Assembly: GCF_000819565.1 (NCBI RefSeq)
Contig: NZ_CP004393.1
Location: 2,356,001 to 2,420,000 of the forward strand
Direction of reading: 5' to 3'
Source: Celeribacter indicus
GTDB taxonomy: Bacteria; Pseudomonadota; Alphaproteobacteria; Rhodobacterales; Rhodobacteraceae
DNA length: 64,000 nucleotides
Of the stretch, positions 8,152 through 15,685 are shown in pieces. The translations under genes and the position numbers were made by a program. Below the pieces are notes generated by a model that saw only the letters and a list, made by a program, of their open reading frames with translations, ran no database searches and was not told the origin of the DNA. Within the stretch, counting starts at the first letter, position 1. Every line of letters begins with the position of its first letter.

Positions 8152-8989
8152 ATGCCTTTCGTAACCACCGAAGACGGTGTCGAGATTTTCTACAAGGACT
8201 GGGGGCCGAAGGACGCGCAGCCCCTGCATTTCCACCACGGCTGGCCGCTCAGCGCCGACGACTGGGACAACCAGATGCTGTTTTTCCTGAACGAGGGCTT
8301 CCGGGTCATCGCCCATGACCGGCGCGGGCATGGCCGTTCGGCGCAGGTGAGCGAGGGCCACGACATGTGGATCACTACGCCGCCGATGCCTCGGCCGTGG
8401 TCGAGCATCTCGATCTGAAGAATTCCATTCACATCGGGCATTCGACGGGCGCGGCCAGGTGGCGCGCTATGTCGCGCAATACGGGCAGCCGCAGGGCCGC
8501 GTCGCAAAGGCGGTGCTGGTCAGTTCCGTTCCTCCGCTGATGGTCAGGTCCGACGACAACCCGGACGGCACCCCGATCGAGGTGTTCGATGAATTCCGTG
8601 CCGCGCTTGCCGCCAATCGTTCGCAATTCTTCCTCGATGTGCCCTCCGGCCCCTTCTATGGCTACAACCGCGACGGCGCCGAACCGTCCGAGGGCGTGAT
8701 CAGGAATTGGTGGCGTCAGGGCATGATGGGCAGCGCCAAGGCGCATTACGACGGCATCAAGGCCTTTTCCGAAACCGACCAGAGCGACGACCTGAAGGCG
8801 ATCACCGTCCCGGTGCTGGTCATGCAGGGCGATGACGATCAGGTCGTGCCCTACAAGGCGGCGGCGATCATGCAGGACAAGCTGTTGCAGAACAGCGAGC
8901 TGATCCTCTATCCCGGCTTTTCTCATGGAATGCTGACGGTCAATGCCGATGCCGTGAACGCAGATTTGCTGAAGTTCATCCGCAAATGA
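8152..8989 (+). pseudogene. alpha/beta hydrolase (non-heme haloperoxidase-like), two frameshifts
   Basis: The coding signal of one alpha/beta hydrolase is spread over three frames. Frame 1 from ATG 8152 gives [20 protein letters not shown] to [16 protein letters not shown]. Near 8367-8369 it must shift (one base missing or two added) to reach [19 protein letters not shown] and the nucleophile elbow HIGHSTG. Near 8441-8450 another base is missing, because GGCGGCGGC reads GGCGCGGC, after which VARYVAQYGQPQGR and the rest up to FIRK follow. Nucleophile serine, and the late DDDQVVP and SHGM motifs, are all recognisable. The family is the cofactor-independent haloperoxidases/esterases. Sequencing error is possible, but the neighbouring gene is also damaged. 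Confidence 0.8.
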
Positions 8990-10032
8990 ACGGGGCCGCA
9001 GATCACGTCGCGCCATCGGACCCGCGGTCGCGGGAAGCGGAAATGCGTCCCGCCGGCCGGTGCATCGCGGACGATGGGCCTGTCGGGCAGCAATCCAGAG
9101 ATCGTTCCGAACTTGCGGCGATCCTCGAGCGGCAGCGGAAATCGTTTCTGTCCGAGGGTCCGCCTGATGCACGCCAGCGCAAGGAAAAACTCCGGCGATT
9201 GCGCTCTGCGGTGCTGGCGCACCGGCTTGAACTGGCGGACGCGATCAGCGCGGACTTCGGCAACCGCTCGCGCTATGAGACCGAGATCATGGAAGTCGTG
9301 CCGGTGATCCAGGCGATCGACTACCACAGAAGGAAGCTCCGCCGCTTCATGACGCCTGAACGCAGGCACGTTGCGCTGCCCTATCGGGCGGGGCACGCCC
9401 ATATCGAATATCAGCCCAAGGGCGTGATCGGCATCATGGCGCCGTGGAACTATCCCTTTTCCCTCGTCATGGTGCCCTTGGTCACGGCATTGGCTGCGGG
9501 CAACCGCGCCATGATCAAGCCTTCGGAACTGACGCCGCGAACCGGCGAGGTGATCCGCCGGATGCTTGCCGACGTGTTCGGACCGGAGGAGGTCGCGGTG
9601 GTCGTCGGTGGACCGGAAATCGGCGCGGCATTCAGCGCGTTGGCGTTCGACCATCTCCTCTTCACGGGCAGCACGCAGGTGGGGCGCAAGGTGATGAGGC
9701 GATCGCCTTCATCAACGCGCCCTCGGCCGCTCGCGCTCTACTATTTCGGCGAGCGTGACGGTGACTGCGCGACCCTGTTGACGCGCACGACATCCGGGAA
9801 CGTCGGCATCAACAACACGCTCATGCATGTCGCCATTGATGACCTGCCCTTCGGAGGCATCGGCCCGAGCGGAATGGGCGCCTATCACGGTGTCGAAGGG
9901 TTTCGCTCGATGAGCCATGCGAAGGGCGTTTTCATCCAGGGGCGGTGGACTCTGTCCGGCCTGTTACGGGCCCCGTTCGGGAAAATGGCAGATCTCGCAC
10001 TCGCCGTGACACTCGGGCGTTCCGTTCGCTGA
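8986..10032 (+). pseudogene. coniferyl-aldehyde dehydrogenase remnant with internal deletion
   Basis: The open frame encodes 348 residues against roughly 470-480 for the family. The N-terminal half is normal: IEYQPKGVIGIMAPWNYPFS, AAGNRAMIKPSELTPRTGEV, FDHLLFTGSTQVGRKVM. At 9695 the sequence jumps to a shifted EAIAFINA and then, after a 2-base loss in a GCGC run near 9718, to PRPLALYYFGERDGD. The C-terminal part DLPFGGIGPSGMGAYHG is again normal. The middle of the fold, which carries the catalytic glutamate and cysteine, is gone, so it cannot be an active aldehyde dehydrogenase. The two shifts cancel, which keeps the frame open. It overlaps the damaged hydrolase by 4 bases. Confidence 0.85.
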
Positions 10033-10373
10033 CTATCTTGCCCGCGGCGTTGCGACCGGCGCGCTGATCGAGAGGACTCGCTCCGCCATCGAGAGCCGCG
10101 GTGCAGCGATCTGGCAAGGCGCACGGCGGGCGAGGCGGGTTGAAGCTGCGCTAGGGCGTAAGCATCGTTCACATCATCACCCGGTGTGGGGCCGGACGGA
10201 CCTGTCTCGCCGCTCGCCCCTGTTCGCGGGCCTCATGGCTCTGGCGCGCCGGTCTGCCGATGCGCCGCATCAGCCGCCGCAACCCGGCCGGCAGAAACAA
10301 CTGCTTAAAAACCCGAGCCGTGATCCTAGAATACCCCGGAGGCCATAACACGAATCAGACGTGGAGCGGGCAG
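10033..10373. other. intergenic stretch without a recognisable gene
   Basis: Lies between the dehydrogenase remnant and the hydroxyacid dehydrogenase. One frame stays open for a long way (ADYLARGVATGALIERTRSA and on) but has no start, no ribosome binding site and no family I know; it may be decayed coding sequence. The last 60 bases are richer in A+T (CTTAAAAACCCGAG, ATAACACG) and probably hold the promoter of the next gene. Confidence 0.4.
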
Positions 10374-11369
10374 ATGACCGAACACAACACCGTCGCAATC
10401 GTGCGCTCCCCGGCGGCGCGGTCCTTTTTCGATCCCATTGCCGAGGGTCTTGCCGGGGCGGGCTGCGAGGTCACGGAGTTCGAGACGCTGGACGCGCTGA
10501 TCGCCGAACCGGAGGCCGCCTCGCGCTGTGCCGTGCTGGTCACGCCCGGCGCGCTTGTCGTGGATGCGCGCGTCCTCGATGCGCTGCCCCGCCTGCGCGG
10601 GCTCGTCTCGCCGTTCATCGGCATCGAGGGGTTCGATGTCGGGGCTGCGACCCGGCGGGGGGTTCTCGTTGCCAACGGAAGCACATGGCAGAATGTCGAG
10701 AGTATGGCCGAGGCGACGGTCCTGCTGATGCTCGCGGCGCTTTACGATCTCGACGACGCGCGGGACCAGCTCGCGGCAGGCTGGCGCAGGCCCGGCGGCA
10801 TGCGATCGCGCATGCTCAAGGGGCGGACCGTCGGCGTGATCGGCTACGGACGGATCGGGCAGGCGGTGGCGGCGCGGATCGCGCCCTGGGAGGTTTCGCT
10901 GCTGGTGTCCACGCCACGGCTGAAAGTGCCGCTGCCGGCCGGTGCGGAGCATGTGGACCTGGAGGCGCTGCTTTCGCGCAGCGATATCGTTCTGGTCCTC
11001 GCCTCGCTCAATGCGGAGACGCGCGGCCTGCTCGGGCAGGCGGAGCTCGACCGGATGAAGCAGGACGCCGTTCTGGTGGTCACCTCGCGCGGCGGCATCG
11101 TCGATGAAGCGGCCCTCGCGGCGATGTTGCGACGGCGTCCCGAGGTCCGGGCGGCCCTCGATGTCTTTGCGACGGAACCGCTTGCGGAGGACAGCCCGCT
11201 GCGCGATCTGCCCTCGGCCATCCTGACGCCGCACGGCATCGGCCACACGCGCGAGTCCATCGCGTCGCTCGCCCCGGCGGCGATCGCGGCGGTGCTCGAT
11301 CTGGTGGCGGGCAGGCCGCCGGAGATCGTCTGCAACCCCGACGTCCTGGACACCTGGCCCGCCGGATGA
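10374..11369 (+). CDS. D-isomer-specific 2-hydroxyacid dehydrogenase
   Basis: An NAD(P)-dependent dehydrogenase of the D-2-hydroxyacid family (331 residues from ATG 10374, with GGAGCGGGC upstream; an earlier in-frame ATG at 10260 lacks a ribosome binding site and family sequence). The nucleotide-binding motif is GVIGYGRIGQAVA. The catalytic arginine is in VTSRGGIVDE, the glutamate in DVFATEPLAEDSPL, and the histidine in LTPHGIGHT. Substrate specificity (phosphoglycerate, glyoxylate/hydroxypyruvate or another) cannot be read; the N-terminal half is divergent. It is monocistronic, with 340 bases upstream and a convergent lysR gene downstream. Confidence 0.9.
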   Translation: MTEHNTVAIVRSPAARSFFDPIAEGLAGAGCEVTEFETLDALIAEPEAASRCAVLVTPGALVVDARVLDALPRLRGLVSPFIGIEGFDVGAATRRGVLVANGSTWQNVESMAEATVLLMLAALYDLDDARDQLAAGWRRPGGMRSRMLKGRTVGVIGYGRIGQAVAARIAPWEVSLLVSTPRLKVPLPAGAEHVDLEALLSRSDIVLVLASLNAETRGLLGQAELDRMKQDAVLVVTSRGGIVDEAALAAMLRRRPEVRAALDVFATEPLAEDSPLRDLPSAILTPHGIGHTRESIASLAPAAIAAVLDLVAGRPPEIVCNPDVLDTWPAG

Positions 11370-11645
11370 GGCGGAGACGCCGTGGCGCGACAGGCAACGC
11401 GGCCCTCCGCGGGTGTTTCGGACGGGCAGGCGGGTTGGGTCCGCGGCGGCACCGGGACAGAGCCCGCCCGATGTCGAACGCCCGTGCGGCGGATCGTCGT
11501 GGCACCTGCGGCATGCCCCCGACATCAGGTGCTGAGAACGGAAGGCGCCGAGACGTGCTTCCGAACGCGGCCGGCGCGCGTCGGGTCGGATCCCGTTGCC
11601 GTCAGCTCGCCTTCCGGGTCGCGGCCCGGATCGCGGCGCCGGGCG

Positions 11646-12557
11646 TCATTCCGTCGATCGCGCCGGTTCCGTGCCGAACTCCTCGGTCAGCCGGGCGATC
11701 AGCCAGCTCCCCGCCGGTCCGGGCGGGGTATCGAGCTTGTGCACGATCTGGAGCGGATATTGCCCCTCCCGGAAATCCGACATGTCGAGACGGCACAGGC
11801 GCCCCGCCTCGATATCGTCCCGCACCATCGGCTCCGGCAGGATGCTCCAGCCGACGCCCGCAAGCAGCAGGGCACGCGCCGATGTCAGGTCGCTGACCCG
11901 CCATGTCGAGCTCGAGATGACGACGCAGGACCGCTGGCCGGCTTCGACCGAGTCGGCCATGACGATCTGGAGATGATCGCGCGCGGAGGCATTGGAGCCT
12001 GCGCGCGCCATCGGGTGATCCGCGCCGGCGACCGGAATGATCCGGACGGCATCAATCTGCGTCGCGGCGAGCCCCTCGGTGTTCATGTGAAGCGCGCCCC
12101 CGAGGCCGAGCTGGCTCTCTCCGCTGCGCAGGAGACGCTCGACACCGCCCAGAGCCTCGCTCCGGATGCGAAGGGGCACGGCGGGGAACTCCCGGTGGAA
12201 TGCCCGCAGCGTCCGGGCAAGGCGGTCCAGCGGCACGATCTGATCCACGGCCAGGGTGACTTCCGCCTCGAGCCCCTCGACCAGCGCCTTGACCCGTGCC
12301 CGCAGCATGTCCGCGCCCTGCACGACCGCGCGGGCCTCGGTCACCACCGCTTCTCCGGCCTGCGACAGCACCGGCCTGCGGCGTGTTTCGCGGTCGAAGA
12401 GATCGAGGCCGAGCTGGCTCTCCAGCGTGTCGATGGCATAGCTGATCGCAGAGGTGGCGCGGCCGAGCTTCCTTCCGGCGGCGGCGAAGCTTCCGGTCTC
12501 CTCGACGGTCAGGAGGACCTGCATCTGGTCCAGGCTCAGGGCGGGCGCCAGCTTCAT
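11646..12557 (-). CDS. LysR-family transcriptional regulator
   Basis: A 303-residue regulator with the start set at ATG 12557, because the LysR helix-turn-helix begins there (SLDQMQVLLTVEETGSFAAAGRKLGRATSAISYAI), with the usual wing LGLDLFDRETRRRPVLSQAG. The effector-binding domain covers about residues 90-290. A longer frame upstream would add 79 residues of non-family sequence. It is divergent from the SDR/quinone reductase/LLM operon, with a 121-base gap that holds a GTTTTCAAAAC palindrome, so control of that operon is likely. The effector is unknown. Confidence 0.92.
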   Translation of the reverse strand: MKLAPALSLDQMQVLLTVEETGSFAAAGRKLGRATSAISYAIDTLESQLGLDLFDRETRRRPVLSQAGEAVVTEARAVVQGADMLRARVKALVEGLEAEVTLAVDQIVPLDRLARTLRAFHREFPAVPLRIRSEALGGVERLLRSGESQLGLGGALHMNTEGLAATQIDAVRIIPVAGADHPMARAGSNASARDHLQIVMADSVEAGQRSCVVISSSTWRVSDLTSARALLLAGVGWSILPEPMVRDDIEAGRLCRLDMSDFREGQYPLQIVHKLDTPPGPAGSWLIARLTEEFGTEPARSTE

Positions 12558-12573
12558 TTCAGATTTCCTGAAT

Positions 12574-12590
12574 ACGGTTTTCAAAACTGT
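12574..12590. promoter_or_regulatory. palindrome in the LysR/SDR intergenic region
   Basis: GTTTTCAAAAC at 12577-12587 is a perfect 11-base dyad and is extended by two more matching base pairs. It lies 20 bases upstream of lysR and about 90 before the SDR gene, a suitable place for a LysR-type binding site. Assignment to this regulator is inference. Confidence 0.45.
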
Positions 12591-12678
12591 TCGGGTTTTT
12601 ATACAGGGGCGGTTTCGGTAGATCAATGGTCGGACCCGGTGCTCCGGGGGGACGCTTTCAGGACGCAGGAGGCCGGAG

Positions 12679-13456
12679 ATGGCGGAATTCGACGGAAAGG
12701 TGGCTCTGGTCACCGGAGCCGGGAGTGGTATCGGCCGGGCCTCCGCGCAGGCTTTCGCGCGGCGCGGCGCCAGCGTGCTGGTCACCGATGTCAACGACGA
12801 ACAGGGCGCCGAGACCGTCCGGCTGATCGAGGCCGAGGGCGGTGTCGCCCGGTACCGGCATTGCGACGTCTCCTCCGCCGAGGAGGTCAGGGCCGCGGTC
12901 GAGGCCGCCGTCGAAAGCTTCGGCGGGCTGCACTACGCCCACAACAACGCGGGCACCCCCGGAAAGCCCGGCCTGCTCCACGAAACCGATCGAGATGTTC
13001 CGGCGCGTTTCCGACATCAATGCGCTCGGGACCTTCCTCTGCATGAAATACGAGATCGCCCATATGATCGCGCATGGCGGCGGGGCGATCGTCAACACCG
13101 CCTCCGGCTCCGGGCTCGGCGCGTCGCCGTTGCAGCCGGCCTATGTGGCCTCGAAACACGCCGTGGTCGGGCTGACGAAGGTGGCCGGCACGGATTACGC
13201 CGCCAAGGGCATCCGCGTGAATGCGATCTGCCCCGGCGTGGTGGACACGCCGATGATGCAGGCCTGGATCGGCGGCGACCCGAAGATGCAGGAGTTGATG
13301 GATGCCGCCGAGCCGATCGGGCGCATGGGCCGGCCGGAGGAGATCGCTGAGGCGGCCGTGTGGCTCTGCTCGGACGCGTCCTCCTTCGTCACCGGCGTGG
13401 CCCTGCCGGTCGACGGCGGTACGGCGGCCGTCATCGGCGGCGGCGCGGTCGAGTGA
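12679..13456 (+). pseudogene. short-chain dehydrogenase/reductase, frameshifted
   Basis: A classical SDR read in two frames. From ATG 12679 (GGCCGGAG upstream): GKVALVTGAGSGIGRASAQA (cofactor motif), then HCDVSSAEEV and HNNAGTPGKPG up to LLHETD at 12990. One base (12991) is extra, or two are missing, after which EMFRRVSDINALGTFLCMKYEI continues in the next frame with the catalytic serine (NTASGSG) and YVASK, ending in PVDGGTAAVIGGGAVE at 13456. All key residues of a functional enzyme of about 258 residues are there apart from the shift. Either a recent null mutation or a sequencing error. It would be the first gene of the LysR-linked operon. Confidence 0.85.
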
Positions 13457-13497
13457 CCCGCGTGAACACCATCCCGGAACACGAAAAGGAGACAGAA

Positions 13498-14403
13498 ATG
13501 AAAGCCGTCCAGTTCAGTGAATACGGAGAGCCGGAAGTTCTGAAACTCGTCGAGATCGAGGAACCGCATGCCGGCGCGGGCCAGGTGCGGATCGCGGTCA
13601 AGGCGGCCGGGGTCAACCAGATCGACTGGAAAATCCGGGCCGGATATATGAAAGAGTTCATGCCGCTCGAGTTTCCCGCCGGGATCGGGTTCGAGGCCGC
13701 CGGGGTCGTGGACGAGGTCGGTGAGGGCGTGACGGGTGTTGCCGTCGGGGACGCCGTTCTCGGCTTCGGCATGGGCACGATGGCGGAATACGCGGTGCTG
13801 ACGGATTGGGCGAAGAAGCCCGACGACATGCCCTTCGAGGTGGCCGGCGGATTTTCCCTTGTGATCGAAACGGCGATGCGCAGCCTCGACGGGGTGGGCG
13901 CGGCATCGGGAGAAACCATTCTGGTCTGCGGCGCGGGCGGCGGCGTGGGCTCCGCCGTGGTCCAGATCGCGCGGGCGCGCGGGATCATCGTAATCGGCAC
14001 GGAAAGCCCGGCGAAGCAGGACTATCTGCGCGAGCTCGGCGCCAGTCCGACGACATACGAACCCGGACTTGCCGACCGTGTGAAGGCGCTCGCGCCCCAG
14101 GGCATTGACGCGGCCCTCGATCTCGCCGGCGCCGGGGTCATTCCCGAACTGATCGGGATTACCGGCGATGCGTCGCGGGTGCTCTCCATCGTCGATTTCA
14201 GCGCGCCGGAACATGGGGCGCACTTCTCGCCCCAGCGGCAGGAAAATGCCGGCAAGGCGCTGGAAGAGGCCGTCCGGCTCTATTCCGAAGGGGCCTTGAA
14301 GCAGCGCGTGGGCAAGATCTTCCCGCTGGCGCAGCTCGCCGAGGCGCACACGCTCGCCGCCCAGGGGGATGTCACCGGCAAGCTGGTCATCACGGTGAAC
14401 TGA
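13498..14403 (+). CDS. NADP-dependent quinone oxidoreductase-like protein (MDR superfamily)
   Basis: A 301-residue medium-chain dehydrogenase/reductase starting at ATG 13498 with AAAAGGAGAC upstream. It has the N-terminal GroES-like domain (VQFSEYGEPEVLKLVEIEEP, AAGVNQIDWKIRAG) and the Rossmann motif CGAGGGVGSAVVQIA. There is no catalytic-zinc ligand set, so it belongs to the zinc-free quinone-reductase branch. Reaction inferred: NADPH-dependent reduction of a quinone or enone. It is 41 bases after the frameshifted SDR and on the same strand as the following LLM gene. Confidence 0.9.
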   Translation: MKAVQFSEYGEPEVLKLVEIEEPHAGAGQVRIAVKAAGVNQIDWKIRAGYMKEFMPLEFPAGIGFEAAGVVDEVGEGVTGVAVGDAVLGFGMGTMAEYAVLTDWAKKPDDMPFEVAGGFSLVIETAMRSLDGVGAASGETILVCGAGGGVGSAVVQIARARGIIVIGTESPAKQDYLRELGASPTTYEPGLADRVKALAPQGIDAALDLAGAGVIPELIGITGDASRVLSIVDFSAPEHGAHFSPQRQENAGKALEEAVRLYSEGALKQRVGKIFPLAQLAEAHTLAAQGDVTGKLVITVN

Positions 14404-14514
14404 ACCAGGGATGGCTAACGCCGCAACCCACCTGCGGCAGCCATCCGGAAGATGCCTGCGATACACGGACGGCCTTTCCGCGTCCGGGTGTTCAGGCCAA
14501 TCATGCGAGGCCCC

Positions 14515-15561
14515 ATGGAAATCGGACTCTTCACCTTCGGCGATGTCGGCACCAACCCGCACACGGGCTATTCCGTCACCGCCGATCAACGCCTGCGCAA
14601 TGCGGTCGAGGAAATCGTGCTGGCCGACCAGGTCGGGATCGACGTCTACGGGCTGGGAGAACATCACCGGGCCGATTACGCGGTCTCGGCCGTGGCGGTC
14701 GCTCTTGCCGGCGCGGCGGCGCAGACGAAGCGCATCCGCCTGACCAGCGCCGTGTCCGTTCTGAGCTCCGACGATCCGGTGCGGGTCTTCCAGCAGTTCG
14801 CGACGCTCGACGGGCTGAGCGCGGGGCGCGCCGAGATCATCGCCGGGCGGGGGGCCTTCGTCGAGTCCTTCCCGCTCTTCGGCTACGATCTGGGCGATTA
14901 CGATGACCTCTTCGTCGAAAAACTGCACATGCTGCTGGAGATCAACAGGCAGGACCCTCCGCGCTGGCCGGGCAGCCCCCACACGCGCCCCCTCGACGGG
15001 CTGGGGGTCTATCCGAGGCCGTTTCAGGAGCGGCTTCCGGTCTGGATGGCGGTGGGCGGCACGCCGCAGTCGGCGGCGCGTGCGGCGAGCCTCGGCCTTC
15101 CTGCGGCCTTCGCGCTGATCCTCGGCGGCGAATGGGCGCGGATCGCGCCGTTGCTCCAGCTCTATCACCAGACGGGCCACGGCGCGGGGCACGATAGCGC
15201 CCGCCTCAAGACCTCGCTGAACGTCCACGGCTTCGTCCATGACAGCATGGAGAAGGCCCTCGACATCTACTATCCGGCGCATTCCGCCTGGTTCGCGCAT
15301 CTCGGGCGCGACCGCGGCATGCCGACGCAGAGCCGAGAGCAGTTCAGGGCCCTGTCCGGTCCGCGCGGCGGCTATTTCGTCGGCGGGCCGAGCGAAGTGG
15401 CCGAAAAGATCCTCGCGGCCCATGAGGTGCTGCGGTTCGACCGTATCCTCATCGAGATGGGGCTGGGGATCATCGACCACCGCCAGCAGCTCGAGGCGAT
15501 CGAGATCCTCGGAACCCGCGTCATACCGGAAGTGCGCCGGGGGCTCTCGAAACGCGGCTAG
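14515..15561 (+). CDS. LLM-class (luciferase-like) flavin-dependent oxidoreductase
   Basis: A 348-residue F420/FMN-dependent luciferase-like protein: MEIGLFTFGDVGTNPHTG, then ADQVGIDVYGLGEHHRADYAVS, LTSAVSVLSSDDPVRVFQQF, the family block SAGRAEIIAGRGAF, and PRPFQERLPVWMAVGG. ATG 14515 is chosen because the beta-barrel begins there; ATG 14503 is also possible. This subfamily resembles FMN-dependent LLM oxidoreductases of unknown substrate rather than F420 enzymes. It ends the LysR-linked redox operon, and is convergent with phaC. Confidence 0.9.
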   Translation: MEIGLFTFGDVGTNPHTGYSVTADQRLRNAVEEIVLADQVGIDVYGLGEHHRADYAVSAVAVALAGAAAQTKRIRLTSAVSVLSSDDPVRVFQQFATLDGLSAGRAEIIAGRGAFVESFPLFGYDLGDYDDLFVEKLHMLLEINRQDPPRWPGSPHTRPLDGLGVYPRPFQERLPVWMAVGGTPQSAARAASLGLPAAFALILGGEWARIAPLLQLYHQTGHGAGHDSARLKTSLNVHGFVHDSMEKALDIYYPAHSAWFAHLGRDRGMPTQSREQFRALSGPRGGYFVGGPSEVAEKILAAHEVLRFDRILIEMGLGIIDHRQQLEAIEILGTRVIPEVRRGLSKRG

Positions 15562-15597
15562 CCGGTGACGGTCCCACCGGGACGGTGTGCGATGCAA

Positions 15598-15636
15598 CCT
15601 CCGGCGACCTCACGGCGCCTTTGCCGACGCCGGAGG
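15598..15636. terminator. hairpin between convergent LLM gene and phaC
   Basis: Perfect 9-base arms CCTCCGGCG (15598-15606) and CGCCGGAGG (15628-15636) with a 21-base loop, between the two converging stops. No T run, so a bidirectional or Rho-assisted end is only inferred. Confidence 0.4.
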
Positions 15637-15685
15637 ACAGGACATTGCCCGGTGCGCAGCGGCATCGTGGGTCCGGGCAGGGCGG

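Noticed and set aside
7732..8418. Separate 228-codon ORF that runs from the decarboxylase-like gene into the hydrolase
   Set aside because: Its first part is a shadow of the decarboxylase-like gene; only the part from ATG 8152 is real, and that is treated as the frameshifted hydrolase.
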